Assembly: GCF_004000865.1 (NCBI RefSeq)
Contig: NZ_BIMB01000005.1
Span: 124,001-188,000 of the forward strand
Direction: 5' to 3'
Source: Paenibacillus elgii NBRC 100335
GTDB lineage: Bacteria > Bacillota > Bacilli > Paenibacillales > NBRC-103111
Length of the DNA stretch: 64,000 nucleotides
The position numbers and the translations under genes are program-made. This document shows positions 1-8,670 of this stretch, in pieces. Numbering within the stretch: the stretch's first letter is position 1; each line of letters begins with the position of its first letter. Under the pieces are notes generated by a model. The model was not told the origin of the DNA. It did not search any database and saw only the letters and a program-made list of their open reading frames with translations.

Positions 1-209
1 GCCACCTGTTCGCGCGGATCGCTGATTTTGCGCTTAGCGACCGCCTCCGTCTTCACGGGACGGTTATCCATCTTGAGGTCAACCGTGGATTCTCCCTTGG
101 CGCCCGGGGCCGAGCAGCCTGCCGCAAGCAGGGCGGCTGCTGCCAATAAGGCGAAGACCCGAAGCGTGAGGGCTTTCTTCATCGCAATGTCTTTTCTAAC
201 CTTTCTCAT
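1..209 (-). CDS. RND efflux periplasmic-adaptor lipoprotein (partial, N-terminus only)
   Basis: Only the first 69 residues are in the window; the gene continues past the left edge. A basic start, a hydrophobic stretch and a lipobox LAAGC (Cys32) mark a lipoprotein signal peptide, followed by a Ser/Gly/Lys linker and residues that look like the start of a membrane-fusion (HlyD/AcrA-type) adaptor. It begins 21 bases after the RND pump gene, so the two form a pump-adaptor operon. The start at 209 is chosen because a GGAGGAGG sequence lies about 11 bases upstream; a second ATG at 182 is possible. The function rests mainly on the neighbour, because the adaptor domain itself is outside the window. 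Confidence 0.7.
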   Translation of the reverse strand, partial: MRKVRKDIAMKKALTLRVFALLAAAALLAAGCSAPGAKGESTVDLKMDNRPVKTEAVAKRKISDPREQV

Positions 210-230
210 CTTTCCGTGCCTCCTCCTTCG

Positions 231-3200
231 TTACATCTCTATCGTCGCCGGTTTGGAACCGTCGTCTGGTTTTTTTCGGTTAAACCAACCGGAAATCCGG
301 TTTTTCCAGCTTTCGATCATTTCATAGATGATCGGCACGACGACCAGCGTGAGAATGGTCGAAGTCGTCAAGCCGCCGATAACGACAACCGCAAGCCCTT
401 TGGAAATCAAGGTGCCATGCGCAAATCCGAGCGCGAGCGGCAGCAGCGCCATGATCGTCGCCGCAGCGGTCATAATGATCGGACGCAAGCGGACCTTGCC
501 CGCTTCCATCAGCGCGTGGCGCACCGTGTATCCTTCCTCCCGAAGCTGCTGCACCCGTTCAAGCAGCACGATAGCGTTCGTAACGACGATCCCGATCAGC
601 ATCATGAAGCCGATCATCGACGTAACGTTCAACGATTCCCTTGTCAGGAGCAGCGCCAGCAAACCGCCGATCGCTGCAAGCGGCAGCGAGAACAGAATGG
701 CGAACGGCGCCGAGGCGTTGCCGAAGGCCAGCACCATGACCAGATATACGATAAATACCGCGACGGCCATCGCCATATACAGTTGGCCGAAGCTTTCGTC
801 GGTGTCCCTGTTGACCCCTCCGAGCTCGCGTGTGACCCCCTCCGGAAGCTCTAGGGTCTTCAGAGCCTCGTTCACTTGGAGACTGACGCCGTTTTTATTC
901 GGGCTATTGATTTTCGCCGTGATGGAAACCTCTTGCTTTTGGGTTTTCCGGGAGATGCTCGCCGGAGCGTCTACCTCGCGGATTTTAGCCACTTCGTTCA
1001 AGTAGACGGTACCCGTCTTCGTAGAAATCGGAAGCCGGCCAAGCTTCTCAAGCGTATCTTTATCCTTCTTGCTAAGAGAAACGGTCGTTTTGTACGTTAC
1101 GTCGTCCAGCTTGATGTCGCCTAGCTGCTGCTTCTGAATCCAGCCCCGCGCCGTTTCGCGGATCGTGCTGACATCCAGGCCGTACGTACGCGCCTTTTTC
1201 TGGTCCACAACGATATCGACTACAGTTTTGGCGTCGCTTAACGCGTCCTTCACTTCGTAAAGCTCCGGGAATTCCGCCAGCTTCTTCTTGATAATCCCCG
1301 CTGCGGCAATCAAATCCTTCTGATTGTCTCCATACAGCGTATACCCGAAGTCGGTCGTAGACGGACCTCCGCCGCCGAGAGAAGAAGGAAGAACTTCGGA
1401 GCCTTTCGGCAGCTCGGCCAAAATCGCGTTCTTGAACTGATCCCTTACTTGATCGGGCTTCACGTTATCGTTCATTTCCACAAAGAGTTGGAACGCGTAT
1501 GGCACCCGCTCGCTATTAGGCCCGTCTCCGCCGTTATACCCAACGAGCGCCTCCACGTAACGGAATACGGGATCGCCGTTGGAATCCTTACTCTCCATCA
1601 GCATTGCTTCCAGTTCCTTGGATTTGAGATCGGTCGCAGCGTAGGAGGTCTCGTAGGGAAGCTTCACGGTATAGTACATATTGCGCGGTTGAGCGCCGTC
1701 CGGAAAAAAGGCGATGGCCAAATTCGGCACGGTAATGACGATCGAAAGGATGAACAGAACGCCCGATATGAGCAACGACTTGATTCGGTGCGTCAAAGAC
1801 CACTCCAGAATTGATTCGTACATCGAAGTGAATCGGCCGACTTTCGTTTCGTCGTGCGCTTTGAATTGCTTGCCCCGCAGCACCAGCAGCTTGGCGAGCA
1901 TCGGAATGACGGTCAATGCCACCAATAATGAAGCCATCAAGGCAACGGCTATCGTAATGGCGAACGGCCGGAAAACTTCGCCGACGATTCCGCTGACCAT
2001 CCCGATCGGAGCGAATACGGCCACGGTTGCAATCGTCGAGGACGTAATGGCCATGGCCACCTGTTTGGTCGCCATCAGGATGACCGATTCGTTGCGCTCC
2101 TGCGCTTTTTCCAGCGATGTGTAAATATTTTCGATTACGACGATCGAATCGTCCACGACCCGTCCGACGGCGATAAACATACCGCCTAGCGTCATCATGT
2201 TGAGCGTGATGTGTAAATACTGCAGCAGCATCAGCGTGATCAGCATGGACAACGGAATTGAGACGAGAACCACGAGCGTCATCCGGACATTGCGCAGGAA
2301 GATAAGAATCATGAGCGAAGCAAGCAGCGCGCCCATCACGCCTTCCCGCAGCATGCCGCTGATCGACTCCTTCACTTCGTCGGCCGTGTTAAAGATCGAG
2401 CGGAAGGTGACATTCGGCATCGTCGTCTTCCAATCGCTCATCAGCTTGTCGGCGGAATCCGAAAACTCCACCGCGTTCGCATCGCTTGTTTTAAACAAAT
2501 GAATGCCGAGCGCTGCCTTGCCGTCGAGTCTGGCCATGTATTTGGAGTCCGTCACGGCGGAAACTTTCGCCACTTGAGACAAGAGGACCGTTCCGCCGGA
2601 GGTTGGGGTTAGCTCCAACTGCTCCAAAGCGTACAAGCTTTCCAAATCGCCGGATACGCGGGCCATCTTATCGTTACCGCTCAGCTCGACGGAGCCGATC
2701 GGGCCCTTGGACAGCGCGGATTCGATCGAAGCGGTCACCTGCGATGGCGTCAAGCCGAAGACGCTCAGCGCGTCGGCATTAAGCTGGATGTCCATCGTCG
2801 TTTCCCGGTTGCCGATGGCTGTGATATGGTCGATGCCTTTAATGCCTTCGAACCCCGGTTTGATCTTGTCCTTATACAGCTTGTCGAGCTCGGTTTGACT
2901 CACGCCTTCGTTCGCCGACACGACCAGATAATAGGCCGGCATCGACGAGAACCCGAACGTCATGGCCTTCGGCCTTTGCGCCGTAGAAGGCAAACTGACA
3001 TCCTGGATCAAGTTTTCGACTTCCCGCTTTTTCTTGTCCAGGTCCACCCCATGCTTGAACATCACCGTGATGAAAGAATTGTTGTCGTTAGAGGTCGAAG
3101 TGAGCTGGTCAAGGTCCGGTATATTCGCCAGCTTATCTTCGATCGGCTTCGTCACGTTGTCCATCACATCTTTTGGCGATCCCGGGTAGGTGGTGCTGAT

Positions 3201-3341
3201 GAAAACCGCAGGGAACGAGATGTTAGGGAAGTTCTCCTTCTTCAGCTTCATGGCCGAATACATCCCGCCGCCGAGCAGCATGGCGACGATGATGATAACT
3301 GCCGCGACGTTCTTCATCGAAAATTTAATCAGTCCGTTCAT
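231..3341 (-). CDS. RND-family multidrug efflux permease (AcrB/SwrC-like)
   Basis: This 1036-aa inner-membrane pump has the full RND length and layout: one N-terminal membrane helix, a large extracytoplasmic loop, a helix bundle, a second large loop and a second bundle. The proton-relay aspartate pair characteristic of helix 4 is present in GRVVDDS (Asp397-Asp398). In Firmicutes such pumps (SwrC/YerP type) export surfactants, lipopeptides or drugs. The start at 3341 is preferred over an upstream ATG at 3371 because GGAG lies just before it and family members begin with MN.LIKFS-like residues. The adaptor gene follows directly. The two-component pair upstream could control it, but a terminator separates them. 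Confidence 0.93.
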   Translation of the reverse strand: MNGLIKFSMKNVAAVIIIVAMLLGGGMYSAMKLKKENFPNISFPAVFISTTYPGSPKDVMDNVTKPIEDKLANIPDLDQLTSTSNDNNSFITVMFKHGVDLDKKKREVENLIQDVSLPSTAQRPKAMTFGFSSMPAYYLVVSANEGVSQTELDKLYKDKIKPGFEGIKGIDHITAIGNRETTMDIQLNADALSVFGLTPSQVTASIESALSKGPIGSVELSGNDKMARVSGDLESLYALEQLELTPTSGGTVLLSQVAKVSAVTDSKYMARLDGKAALGIHLFKTSDANAVEFSDSADKLMSDWKTTMPNVTFRSIFNTADEVKESISGMLREGVMGALLASLMILIFLRNVRMTLVVLVSIPLSMLITLMLLQYLHITLNMMTLGGMFIAVGRVVDDSIVVIENIYTSLEKAQERNESVILMATKQVAMAITSSTIATVAVFAPIGMVSGIVGEVFRPFAITIAVALMASLLVALTVIPMLAKLLVLRGKQFKAHDETKVGRFTSMYESILEWSLTHRIKSLLISGVLFILSIVITVPNLAIAFFPDGAQPRNMYYTVKLPYETSYAATDLKSKELEAMLMESKDSNGDPVFRYVEALVGYNGGDGPNSERVPYAFQLFVEMNDNVKPDQVRDQFKNAILAELPKGSEVLPSSLGGGGPSTTDFGYTLYGDNQKDLIAAAGIIKKKLAEFPELYEVKDALSDAKTVVDIVVDQKKARTYGLDVSTIRETARGWIQKQQLGDIKLDDVTYKTTVSLSKKDKDTLEKLGRLPISTKTGTVYLNEVAKIREVDAPASISRKTQKQEVSITAKINSPNKNGVSLQVNEALKTLELPEGVTRELGGVNRDTDESFGQLYMAMAVAVFIVYLVMVLAFGNASAPFAILFSLPLAAIGGLLALLLTRESLNVTSMIGFMMLIGIVVTNAIVLLERVQQLREEGYTVRHALMEAGKVRLRPIIMTAAATIMALLPLALGFAHGTLISKGLAVVVIGGLTTSTILTLVVVPIIYEMIESWKNRISGWFNRKKPDDGSKPATIEM

Positions 3342-3424
3342 TCCACTCCTCGCTCCTTTATAAATGTCCATCCGATTCTGGAAAATACTTTACCTTGCAA
3401 ATATGAACGGAGCGTGAACCGGAC

Positions 3425-3459
3425 AAAAAAAAGATCAACCCGATTTGGATTGATCTTTC
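3425..3459 (-). terminator. Rho-independent terminator after the sensor kinase
   Basis: A 9-bp perfect stem (AAAGATCAA at 3431-3439 with TTGATCTTT at 3451-3459) is followed on the minus strand by a run of T. It lies 7 bases past the kinase stop and separates the two-component operon from the RND pump. Confidence 0.8.
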
Positions 3460-3465
3460 ACGCTG

Positions 3466-4851
3466 TTATTTCTTGTCCGATGCGTGACGCTTGCCGGAGA
3501 AGCTGGGCAGCGTAACCGTAAAGACGGTGCCCTGCCCGGGCTTGCTGCGCACCTCGATCGTGCCGTGATGCAGATCGACGATTTTTTTCACGATGGCAAG
3601 TCCTAGTCCGCTGCCGCTTTTCTCCCGGTTCCTGGCCCGGTCAGCCTTATAAAACCGCTCAAAAATACGGGCCTGATCCTCCTCGGAGATCCCGATGCCC
3701 GTATCGCCGATCCGGACCTGAATCCGGTCGGTACCCGGAAGCAGCCGCACCCGCACCATGCCGCCCTCCGGCGTGAACTTCAAGCTGTTGGTGATCAGAT
3801 TCATCCACACTTGACTGAGCTGATCCGCATCGGCATAAATTTTCGCCGCGGGCAGCGTTAAGTCGAGCTCCAGTTTTTTGGCCGACCAGATCGGTTCCGT
3901 GGCTACGATAACGCTGCGAAGCTGTTCGTCCAGCGCATACGTCGTCGGGTGAAACGGGTGATGTTCCGATTCAAGCGAAGCGAGCTTGAGCAAGTTCTCG
4001 CTGAGCCGGGACAACCGTTCCGCCTCCGTCTGAATGATCTCCAGGTATTGCCGGCGCTCCTCCTCCGACATCGCCTTTTCCCGCAGCAGCTTGGAAAATC
4101 CGGCGATCGACGTAAGCGGAGACTGAATCTCGTGCGAGACATTGGATACGAAATCCTGCCGCATCCGCTCCATCTGCTTCAGCTCTCCGGCCATCTCGGT
4201 GAAGCTTTGGGCAAGCTCGCCCAATTCGTCCTTACGAAACTTCCAATCGAAGCCGATATTGAAGTCGCCCTTGGCCATCCGCCTGGCCGCTCGGGTCATG
4301 CGCTTGATCGGTTTGACCAAATAACGGCCGGCCACCAGGATGAAGACGCTGCCGATAATCAGGGCGTTGATCAGCGAGATGTTCAAATAGCTGTTCAAGA
4401 GCCGGTCGGACTTGTTCGTGGCCGGCTGCAAGAACATGGCATACGAATGGCCTTGGATCTTCACCGGGTACCCCAGTACGCTGACGTCCATGCTCGATTC
4501 GTTCCAAAGCTGTTCCCCGCGCAGCACCTGAGCGATTTCCTGCGGAGTGATGGTCTTTCTCGTCTCGACATCGTTATATCCGTATATCGCTTCTTTGCCT
4601 GCCTCATCGTATACCCTGATGAAGAAAGGCTTGGCAAGCTTGCGGTTAAGCATATACGAGTCGAAATCGACGTTGTTCGTCGTCTCATAGGTTTCGATCA
4701 AATCTTGAGCTACCAGGGTCATGTCTTCCCGAAGCTGCGCGTTCAGCCTCTCCGAAAAAATAAGACCCATGATCACAAATGCCACGACCAATCCGAAGAT
4801 GACCGCCGCCAAATAAACGAGCACCATCCGCGTGTAAAGCGTCTTGATCAT
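3466..4851 (-). CDS. HAMP-domain sensor histidine kinase
   Basis: This is a 461-aa membrane sensor kinase. Two membrane helices (about residues 10-32 and 158-178) flank an extracytoplasmic sensor of about 125 residues; then come HAMP (about 180-232), a HisKA domain with phospho-acceptor His240 in VSHEIQSPLTS, and a HATPase domain with N, G1 (GDTGIGI) and G2 (GSGLGL) boxes. The ATG overlaps the stop of the upstream response regulator by four bases, so the two are translationally coupled. The signal is unknown. Proximity to the RND pump suggests envelope or antimicrobial stress, which is inference. Confidence 0.93.
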   Translation of the reverse strand: MIKTLYTRMVLVYLAAVIFGLVVAFVIMGLIFSERLNAQLREDMTLVAQDLIETYETTNNVDFDSYMLNRKLAKPFFIRVYDEAGKEAIYGYNDVETRKTITPQEIAQVLRGEQLWNESSMDVSVLGYPVKIQGHSYAMFLQPATNKSDRLLNSYLNISLINALIIGSVFILVAGRYLVKPIKRMTRAARRMAKGDFNIGFDWKFRKDELGELAQSFTEMAGELKQMERMRQDFVSNVSHEIQSPLTSIAGFSKLLREKAMSEEERRQYLEIIQTEAERLSRLSENLLKLASLESEHHPFHPTTYALDEQLRSVIVATEPIWSAKKLELDLTLPAAKIYADADQLSQVWMNLITNSLKFTPEGGMVRVRLLPGTDRIQVRIGDTGIGISEEDQARIFERFYKADRARNREKSGSGLGLAIVKKIVDLHHGTIEVRSKPGQGTVFTVTLPSFSGKRHASDKK

Positions 4852-5525
4852 CCGTTCACCTCAAGCTTGTAACCAAGTCCCCGGATGGTGCGGATGGAGA
4901 AGCTGTCCGTCTCGTCCGCAAACCGTTCCCGGAGCCGCTTAATATGTACGTCCACGGTACGGTCGTCCCCTTCGTAATCGTGCCCCCAGATTTGTTCGAT
5001 GAGCTGGTTTCTTGTAAAAATTTGGTTCGGGTGGCTCGCCAGCTTGTAGAGCAGCTCGAATTCTTTGAGCGGAAGCATCAGCTTCTCGTCGCCTTTCAGA
5101 ACCTCATGGCTTTTCTTATTCAGCTCGATCCGGCCGAATTGCACGGTATCCGACGCATAGATCCGGTACCGCTTCAGCAGCGCCTTCACCCGCATGACCA
5201 GCTCCAACGGATCGAACGGTTTGACCAAATAATCATCCGTTCCCAGTTCGAAGCCCTTGACCTTGTCTCCCGTTTCGCCCTTCGCGGTTACCATCAGCAG
5301 CGGAAGATCCACTTGCTGCATCCGAATATGACGACTCAGCTCCCAGCCGTCCATAAACGGCATCATAATGTCCAGGATGACCAGATCCACCCGGGTTTCC
5401 TGCAGCAGCTTCCAGGCGTCCTGCCCGTTCTCCGCCTCCAGCAGACGGTAGCCCTCCTCGCGCAGACTGACTCGGATCAGCTCCCGAATATGCCGGTCGT
5501 CATCCACGATCAATACGGTAATCAT
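4848..5525 (-). CDS. OmpR-family response regulator
   Basis: The 225-aa protein has a receiver domain with the acidic pocket VDDD (residues 8-10), phospho-acceptor Asp52 in LDIMMP and the conserved Lys in LVKPFD, then a winged-helix Trans_reg_C DNA-binding domain ending in RGLGYKLEVNG. It is the partner of the kinase encoded immediately downstream with a four-base overlap. Nothing upstream in the 140-base gap to the PrkA terminator looks like another gene, so the operon promoter should be there. Confidence 0.94.
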   Translation of the reverse strand: MITVLIVDDDRHIRELIRVSLREEGYRLLEAENGQDAWKLLQETRVDLVILDIMMPFMDGWELSRHIRMQQVDLPLLMVTAKGETGDKVKGFELGTDDYLVKPFDPLELVMRVKALLKRYRIYASDTVQFGRIELNKKSHEVLKGDEKLMLPLKEFELLYKLASHPNQIFTRNQLIEQIWGHDYEGDDRTVDVHIKRLRERFADETDSFSIRTIRGLGYKLEVNG

Positions 5526-5668
5526 CTACAGTCCCCCCAAAAACCGATAAATCCGGTAAATCACAGTACCTTCATGATAATGGACCCGCAGGCCGTATTT
5601 CAAGCAAACTTACTTCTAAACAAAACTTAACAAATCGGCGGGACCGGCTAACGGTTTCTGGGGATAGC

Positions 5669-5711
5669 AAAAAAATCGTCCCTCCGGCCGCTGGGGACGG
5701 AGGAGGACGAT
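5669..5711 (-). terminator. Rho-independent terminator after prkA
   Basis: The outer stem ATCGTCC (5675-5681) with GGACGAT (5705-5711), extended inward by CTCCG/CGGAG pairing, is followed on the minus strand by seven T. It sits 19 bases after the prkA stop. Confidence 0.8.
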
Positions 5712-5729
5712 CTTCAGGGTTAACGGGAT

Positions 5730-7625
5730 TTACCGGTTCAACAAGCTGCCGACATAACGCAGCAGTTCATTGGCCGAGGCGGTCGTATAGCCATGCTCCT
5801 CAACAAGACGCTTGATGACCTCGTTGATTCGTTTCAGTTGATTCTCATCAGGGGTTTTCGTCGAAGTCGTAATTTTGACGATGTCCTTCAGATCGGCGAA
5901 CAGCTTCTTCTCGATTGCTTCGCGCAGCCGCTCGTGGCTGCTGTAGTCGAACCGCTTCCCTTTGCGCGAATAGGAGGACATCCGGATCAATATTTCCTCG
6001 CGGAACGCTTTCTTCGCATTTTCCGAAATGCCGATCTGCTCTTCAATCGAACGCATCAGCCTCTCGTCCGGGTCCATCTCTTCGCCGGTCAGCGGGTCCT
6101 TGATTTTGGTCCAGTTGCAGTACGCCTCGATATTGTCGAGGTAGTTGTTGAACAGCGTCTTCGCCGACTCGTCGAACGAATAAACGAACGCTTTTTGCAC
6201 CTCTTTCTTGGCCAGCTCGTCATACTCTTTGCGCGCGATGGAGATGAAGTTCAAGTACCGCTCCCGCTCCTCCTTCGTAATGGACGGGTGCTGGTCCAGA
6301 CCGTCCTTGAGCGCTCGCAGCACATCCAACGCGTTGATAAATTCCAGACCTTGCCGGATCAGCGCGCTGGAAATCCGGTTGATGACATAGCGGGGATCGA
6401 TTCCGCTCATGCCTTCCTCCAAATATTCGCTCTGCATCTCCTTCAAATCCGCTTCCTTATACCCTTCCACCTCTTCGCCGTCATACATGCGCATTTTTTT
6501 GACGAGATCCATCCCCTGCTTCTTGGATTCCTTCAACCGGGTCAAAATCGAGAAAATGGCCGCGGCCCTCAGCGAGTGAGGCGCAATGTGCACATGCTTC
6601 ATGTCGCTTTGCTGAATCAGCTTGGCGTAAATCTTCTCTTCGTCCGACACCTTCAAATTGTATGGAATTGGCATAACGATCATCCGCGATTGGAGCGCCT
6701 CGTTCTTTTTATTGGCAATAAACGATTTATATTCGGATTCGTTCGTATGAGCAATAATGAGCTCGTCTGCCGAAATCAAAGCGAACCGTCCGGCTTTAAA
6801 ATTGCCTTCCTGCGTGAGGGACAGCAGGTTCCACAGAAACTTCTCGTCGCATTTCAGCATTTCCTGAAACTCCATCAAGCCCCGGTTAGCCTTATTCAGC
6901 TCTCCGTCGAAACGGTAAGCCCGCGGATCGGATTCCGAGCCGTACTCGGTAATCGTGGAGAAATCGATACTCCCCGTCAGGTCGGCGATATCCTGCGATT
7001 TCGGATCGGACGGACTGAACGTCCCGATACCTACGCGGTTATCTTCGGACAGCAGCACGCGCTCTACCGGCACGTCTTCGATGCGTCCCTCGTAATCATC
7101 CCGCAGCCGGATTTGGCAGGAGGGGCACAGGTTGCCCTCGATCTTCACGCCGAATTCCTGCTCGACCTCGCTTCTCAGCTCATGTGGAATTAGATGCAAA
7201 GGCTCCTCGTGCATCGGGCAGCCTTTGATCGCATATACAGCGCCTTGATCCGTGCGCGAGAACTGCTCAAGCCCGCGCTTGAGTATTGTGACAATGGTCG
7301 ATTTCCCGCCGCTGACCGGCCCCATCAAAAGCAAGATCCGCTTGCGGACATCCAACCGACGCGCCGCCGAATGGAAATATTCTTCCACCAGCTTCTCAAT
7401 CGCAGAATCGAGCCCGAAAATCTCTTTTTCGAAAAAGTTATACTTTCGACGCCCATTTTCCTCCAGGATGCCGTGGGAGGCAATCATTTCGTACACCCGT
7501 GCATGCGCCGTCATAGCCAAATGCGGATGCCGGCGGAGCATCTCGATGTACTCGGCGAAGGTTCCCGTCCAGGCCAGCCTTTCGGTTTCCGTGCGATAGT
7601 CGGCGATTTTCTTGAATATATTCAT
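5730..7625 (-). CDS. prkA: PrkA family serine protein kinase / AAA+ ATPase
   Basis: This 631-aa cytoplasmic protein is a full-length PrkA (YeaG family). An AAA+ module covers roughly the first 370 residues with the Walker A motif GPVSGGKST (Lys108), followed by the C-terminal PrkA domain. A CPMHEEP and CPSCQIR cysteine pair typical of the family lies near residues 136-178. In Bacillus, PrkA is made during sporulation and has been described both as a kinase and as an AAA+ protease. The AGGAGG at 11 bases before the ATG fixes the start. The gene is monocistronic, with its own terminator. The usual partner yhbH is not in the window. Confidence 0.96.
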   Translation of the reverse strand: MNIFKKIADYRTETERLAWTGTFAEYIEMLRRHPHLAMTAHARVYEMIASHGILEENGRRKYNFFEKEIFGLDSAIEKLVEEYFHSAARRLDVRKRILLLMGPVSGGKSTIVTILKRGLEQFSRTDQGAVYAIKGCPMHEEPLHLIPHELRSEVEQEFGVKIEGNLCPSCQIRLRDDYEGRIEDVPVERVLLSEDNRVGIGTFSPSDPKSQDIADLTGSIDFSTITEYGSESDPRAYRFDGELNKANRGLMEFQEMLKCDEKFLWNLLSLTQEGNFKAGRFALISADELIIAHTNESEYKSFIANKKNEALQSRMIVMPIPYNLKVSDEEKIYAKLIQQSDMKHVHIAPHSLRAAAIFSILTRLKESKKQGMDLVKKMRMYDGEEVEGYKEADLKEMQSEYLEEGMSGIDPRYVINRISSALIRQGLEFINALDVLRALKDGLDQHPSITKEERERYLNFISIARKEYDELAKKEVQKAFVYSFDESAKTLFNNYLDNIEAYCNWTKIKDPLTGEEMDPDERLMRSIEEQIGISENAKKAFREEILIRMSSYSRKGKRFDYSSHERLREAIEKKLFADLKDIVKITTSTKTPDENQLKRINEVIKRLVEEHGYTTASANELLRYVGSLLNR

Positions 7626-7928
7626 GATCTTGACCTCCTACGTGTTTTGCGTTAAGCAAAACCGGCTTCGAAAGGATACGCGCTTCGAAACGATGCGTAA
7701 CGCCGATAGCCGCCGCTTCCGGGCTTCGGCCCCGGCTTCTTCTTCGGATTTGAAGTGTAATAAATACCTATGCAGAAAGCAAAGGGAAGTTGACCGAAAA
7801 TTTCTGACAAAATCGGAAAAGAAGCGCGTAGGCTTGTCCGGACGGAAAGACGAAAGGAAGGGCGTAACGGTGGGAATTTTTAGCGCAGCGGAGGCGCATA
7901 CCGGGGTGCGGGAATATCCGGGGAGCCG
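7626..7928. other. Intergenic leader of prkA with hairpin and direct repeat
   Basis: No gene is visible in these 303 bases. A 7-bp perfect hairpin (GTTTTGC 7644-7650 with GCAAAAC 7656-7662) lies just upstream of the prkA ribosome binding site on the minus strand. An imperfect direct repeat follows (GCTTCGAAAGGATACG near 7664 and GCTTCGAAACGATGCG near 7682). These could be regulatory, but no promoter can be assigned with confidence. Confidence 0.35.
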
Positions 7929-8492
7929 TTACGGGCGCCCCTCGACTTGGAGGCGCCGGACAGCTTCTTTCCGCGCCCGATGCAATCTTGTTTTGATCGT
8001 CGTGAGCGGGAGCTTTAAATAGGAGGCGATTTCGCCGGGCTTCAGTTCGTATTTTGCCTTCAGCAGCAGCACATCCCGAAACGGCAAAGGCATCTCCAAA
8101 ATTTTACCGAACATTTCGCGGCTGTCCTCACGCCTCAAATATTCCTCCTCCGCGGACGTATGGGCCTTCTCCGTCTCGATCCTGTCCACAACCGTAACTT
8201 TGCGAAAATAGGAGCTTCTCCGATAATCGAATACGGTATTGCGGGTGATCGTGAGCAGCCACGCCCGGACGGAGCCGTCGCCCCGAAACGAAGCGATTCG
8301 GCGGTAAGCCTTCAAAAATACATCCTGGGTAATATCGTCGGCCACATCGTGTTTACGCGTTAATCCATAGGCATAGCTCCATACCTCGCGGCGGTGCTGT
8401 TCCATCCATGATCTAAAGAGAGCCTCATCCTTGGAGGACGGGCGATTTTCCAAGTTACGACAATTGCTGATTTGTTCTAATTGTTGCGGCAT
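7929..8492 (-). CDS. ECF-type RNA polymerase sigma factor
   Basis: The 187-aa protein has a sigma-70 region 2 (core-binding and -10 melting; residues about 27-95, including QDVFLKAYRRI and the basic RAWLLTITRN) and region 4 (about 125-180, helix-turn-helix LKPGEIASYLKLPLTTIKTR), with no region 3, as in ECF factors. The ATG at 8492 is used because GGAGGAGG lies 11 bases upstream; the longer frame from a TTG at 8516 would place that ribosome site inside the gene. No anti-sigma gene follows: the next gene is prkA after 300 bases, so control must come from elsewhere. Confidence 0.9.
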   Translation of the reverse strand: MPQQLEQISNCRNLENRPSSKDEALFRSWMEQHRREVWSYAYGLTRKHDVADDITQDVFLKAYRRIASFRGDGSVRAWLLTITRNTVFDYRRSSYFRKVTVVDRIETEKAHTSAEEEYLRREDSREMFGKILEMPLPFRDVLLLKAKYELKPGEIASYLKLPLTTIKTRLHRARKEAVRRLQVEGRP

Positions 8493-8518
8493 CTCTATCC
8501 AAGCCTCCTCCGACAAAC

Positions 8519-8545
8519 GAGCGCTTCCGGAGCGCTTTTTTTCTT
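8519..8545. other. Hairpin in the leader of the sigma-factor gene
   Basis: AGCGCT-TCCGG-AGCGCT followed by seven T on the plus strand looks like a plus-strand terminator, but no plus-strand gene precedes it. On the minus strand it would be a hairpin in the 5' leader of the sigma factor just ahead of its ribosome binding site. Confidence 0.4.
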
Positions 8546-8620
8546 TATTATGAACTCCATTACTTAACGATGAACTAAGAAAAGTTAACGAAATTCTTAA
8601 GATTTTCTATATAAAGACGA

Positions 8621-8657
8621 AAAAAAACGCGCCAACCCCTGCAGGCTCGACGCGTTT
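8621..8657 (-). terminator. Rho-independent terminator after the second kinase
   Basis: The stem AAACGCG (8625-8631) with CGCGTTT (8651-8657) is followed on the minus strand by a long T run. It lies 14 bases after the kinase stop. Confidence 0.75.
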
Positions 8658-8670
8658 CATGAATATTTTC

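Noticed and set aside
5793-7193. Long plus-strand frame of 466 codons opposite prkA
   Set aside because: It is antisense to a full-length conserved gene, has an odd composition rich in Arg, Leu and His, and no family features.
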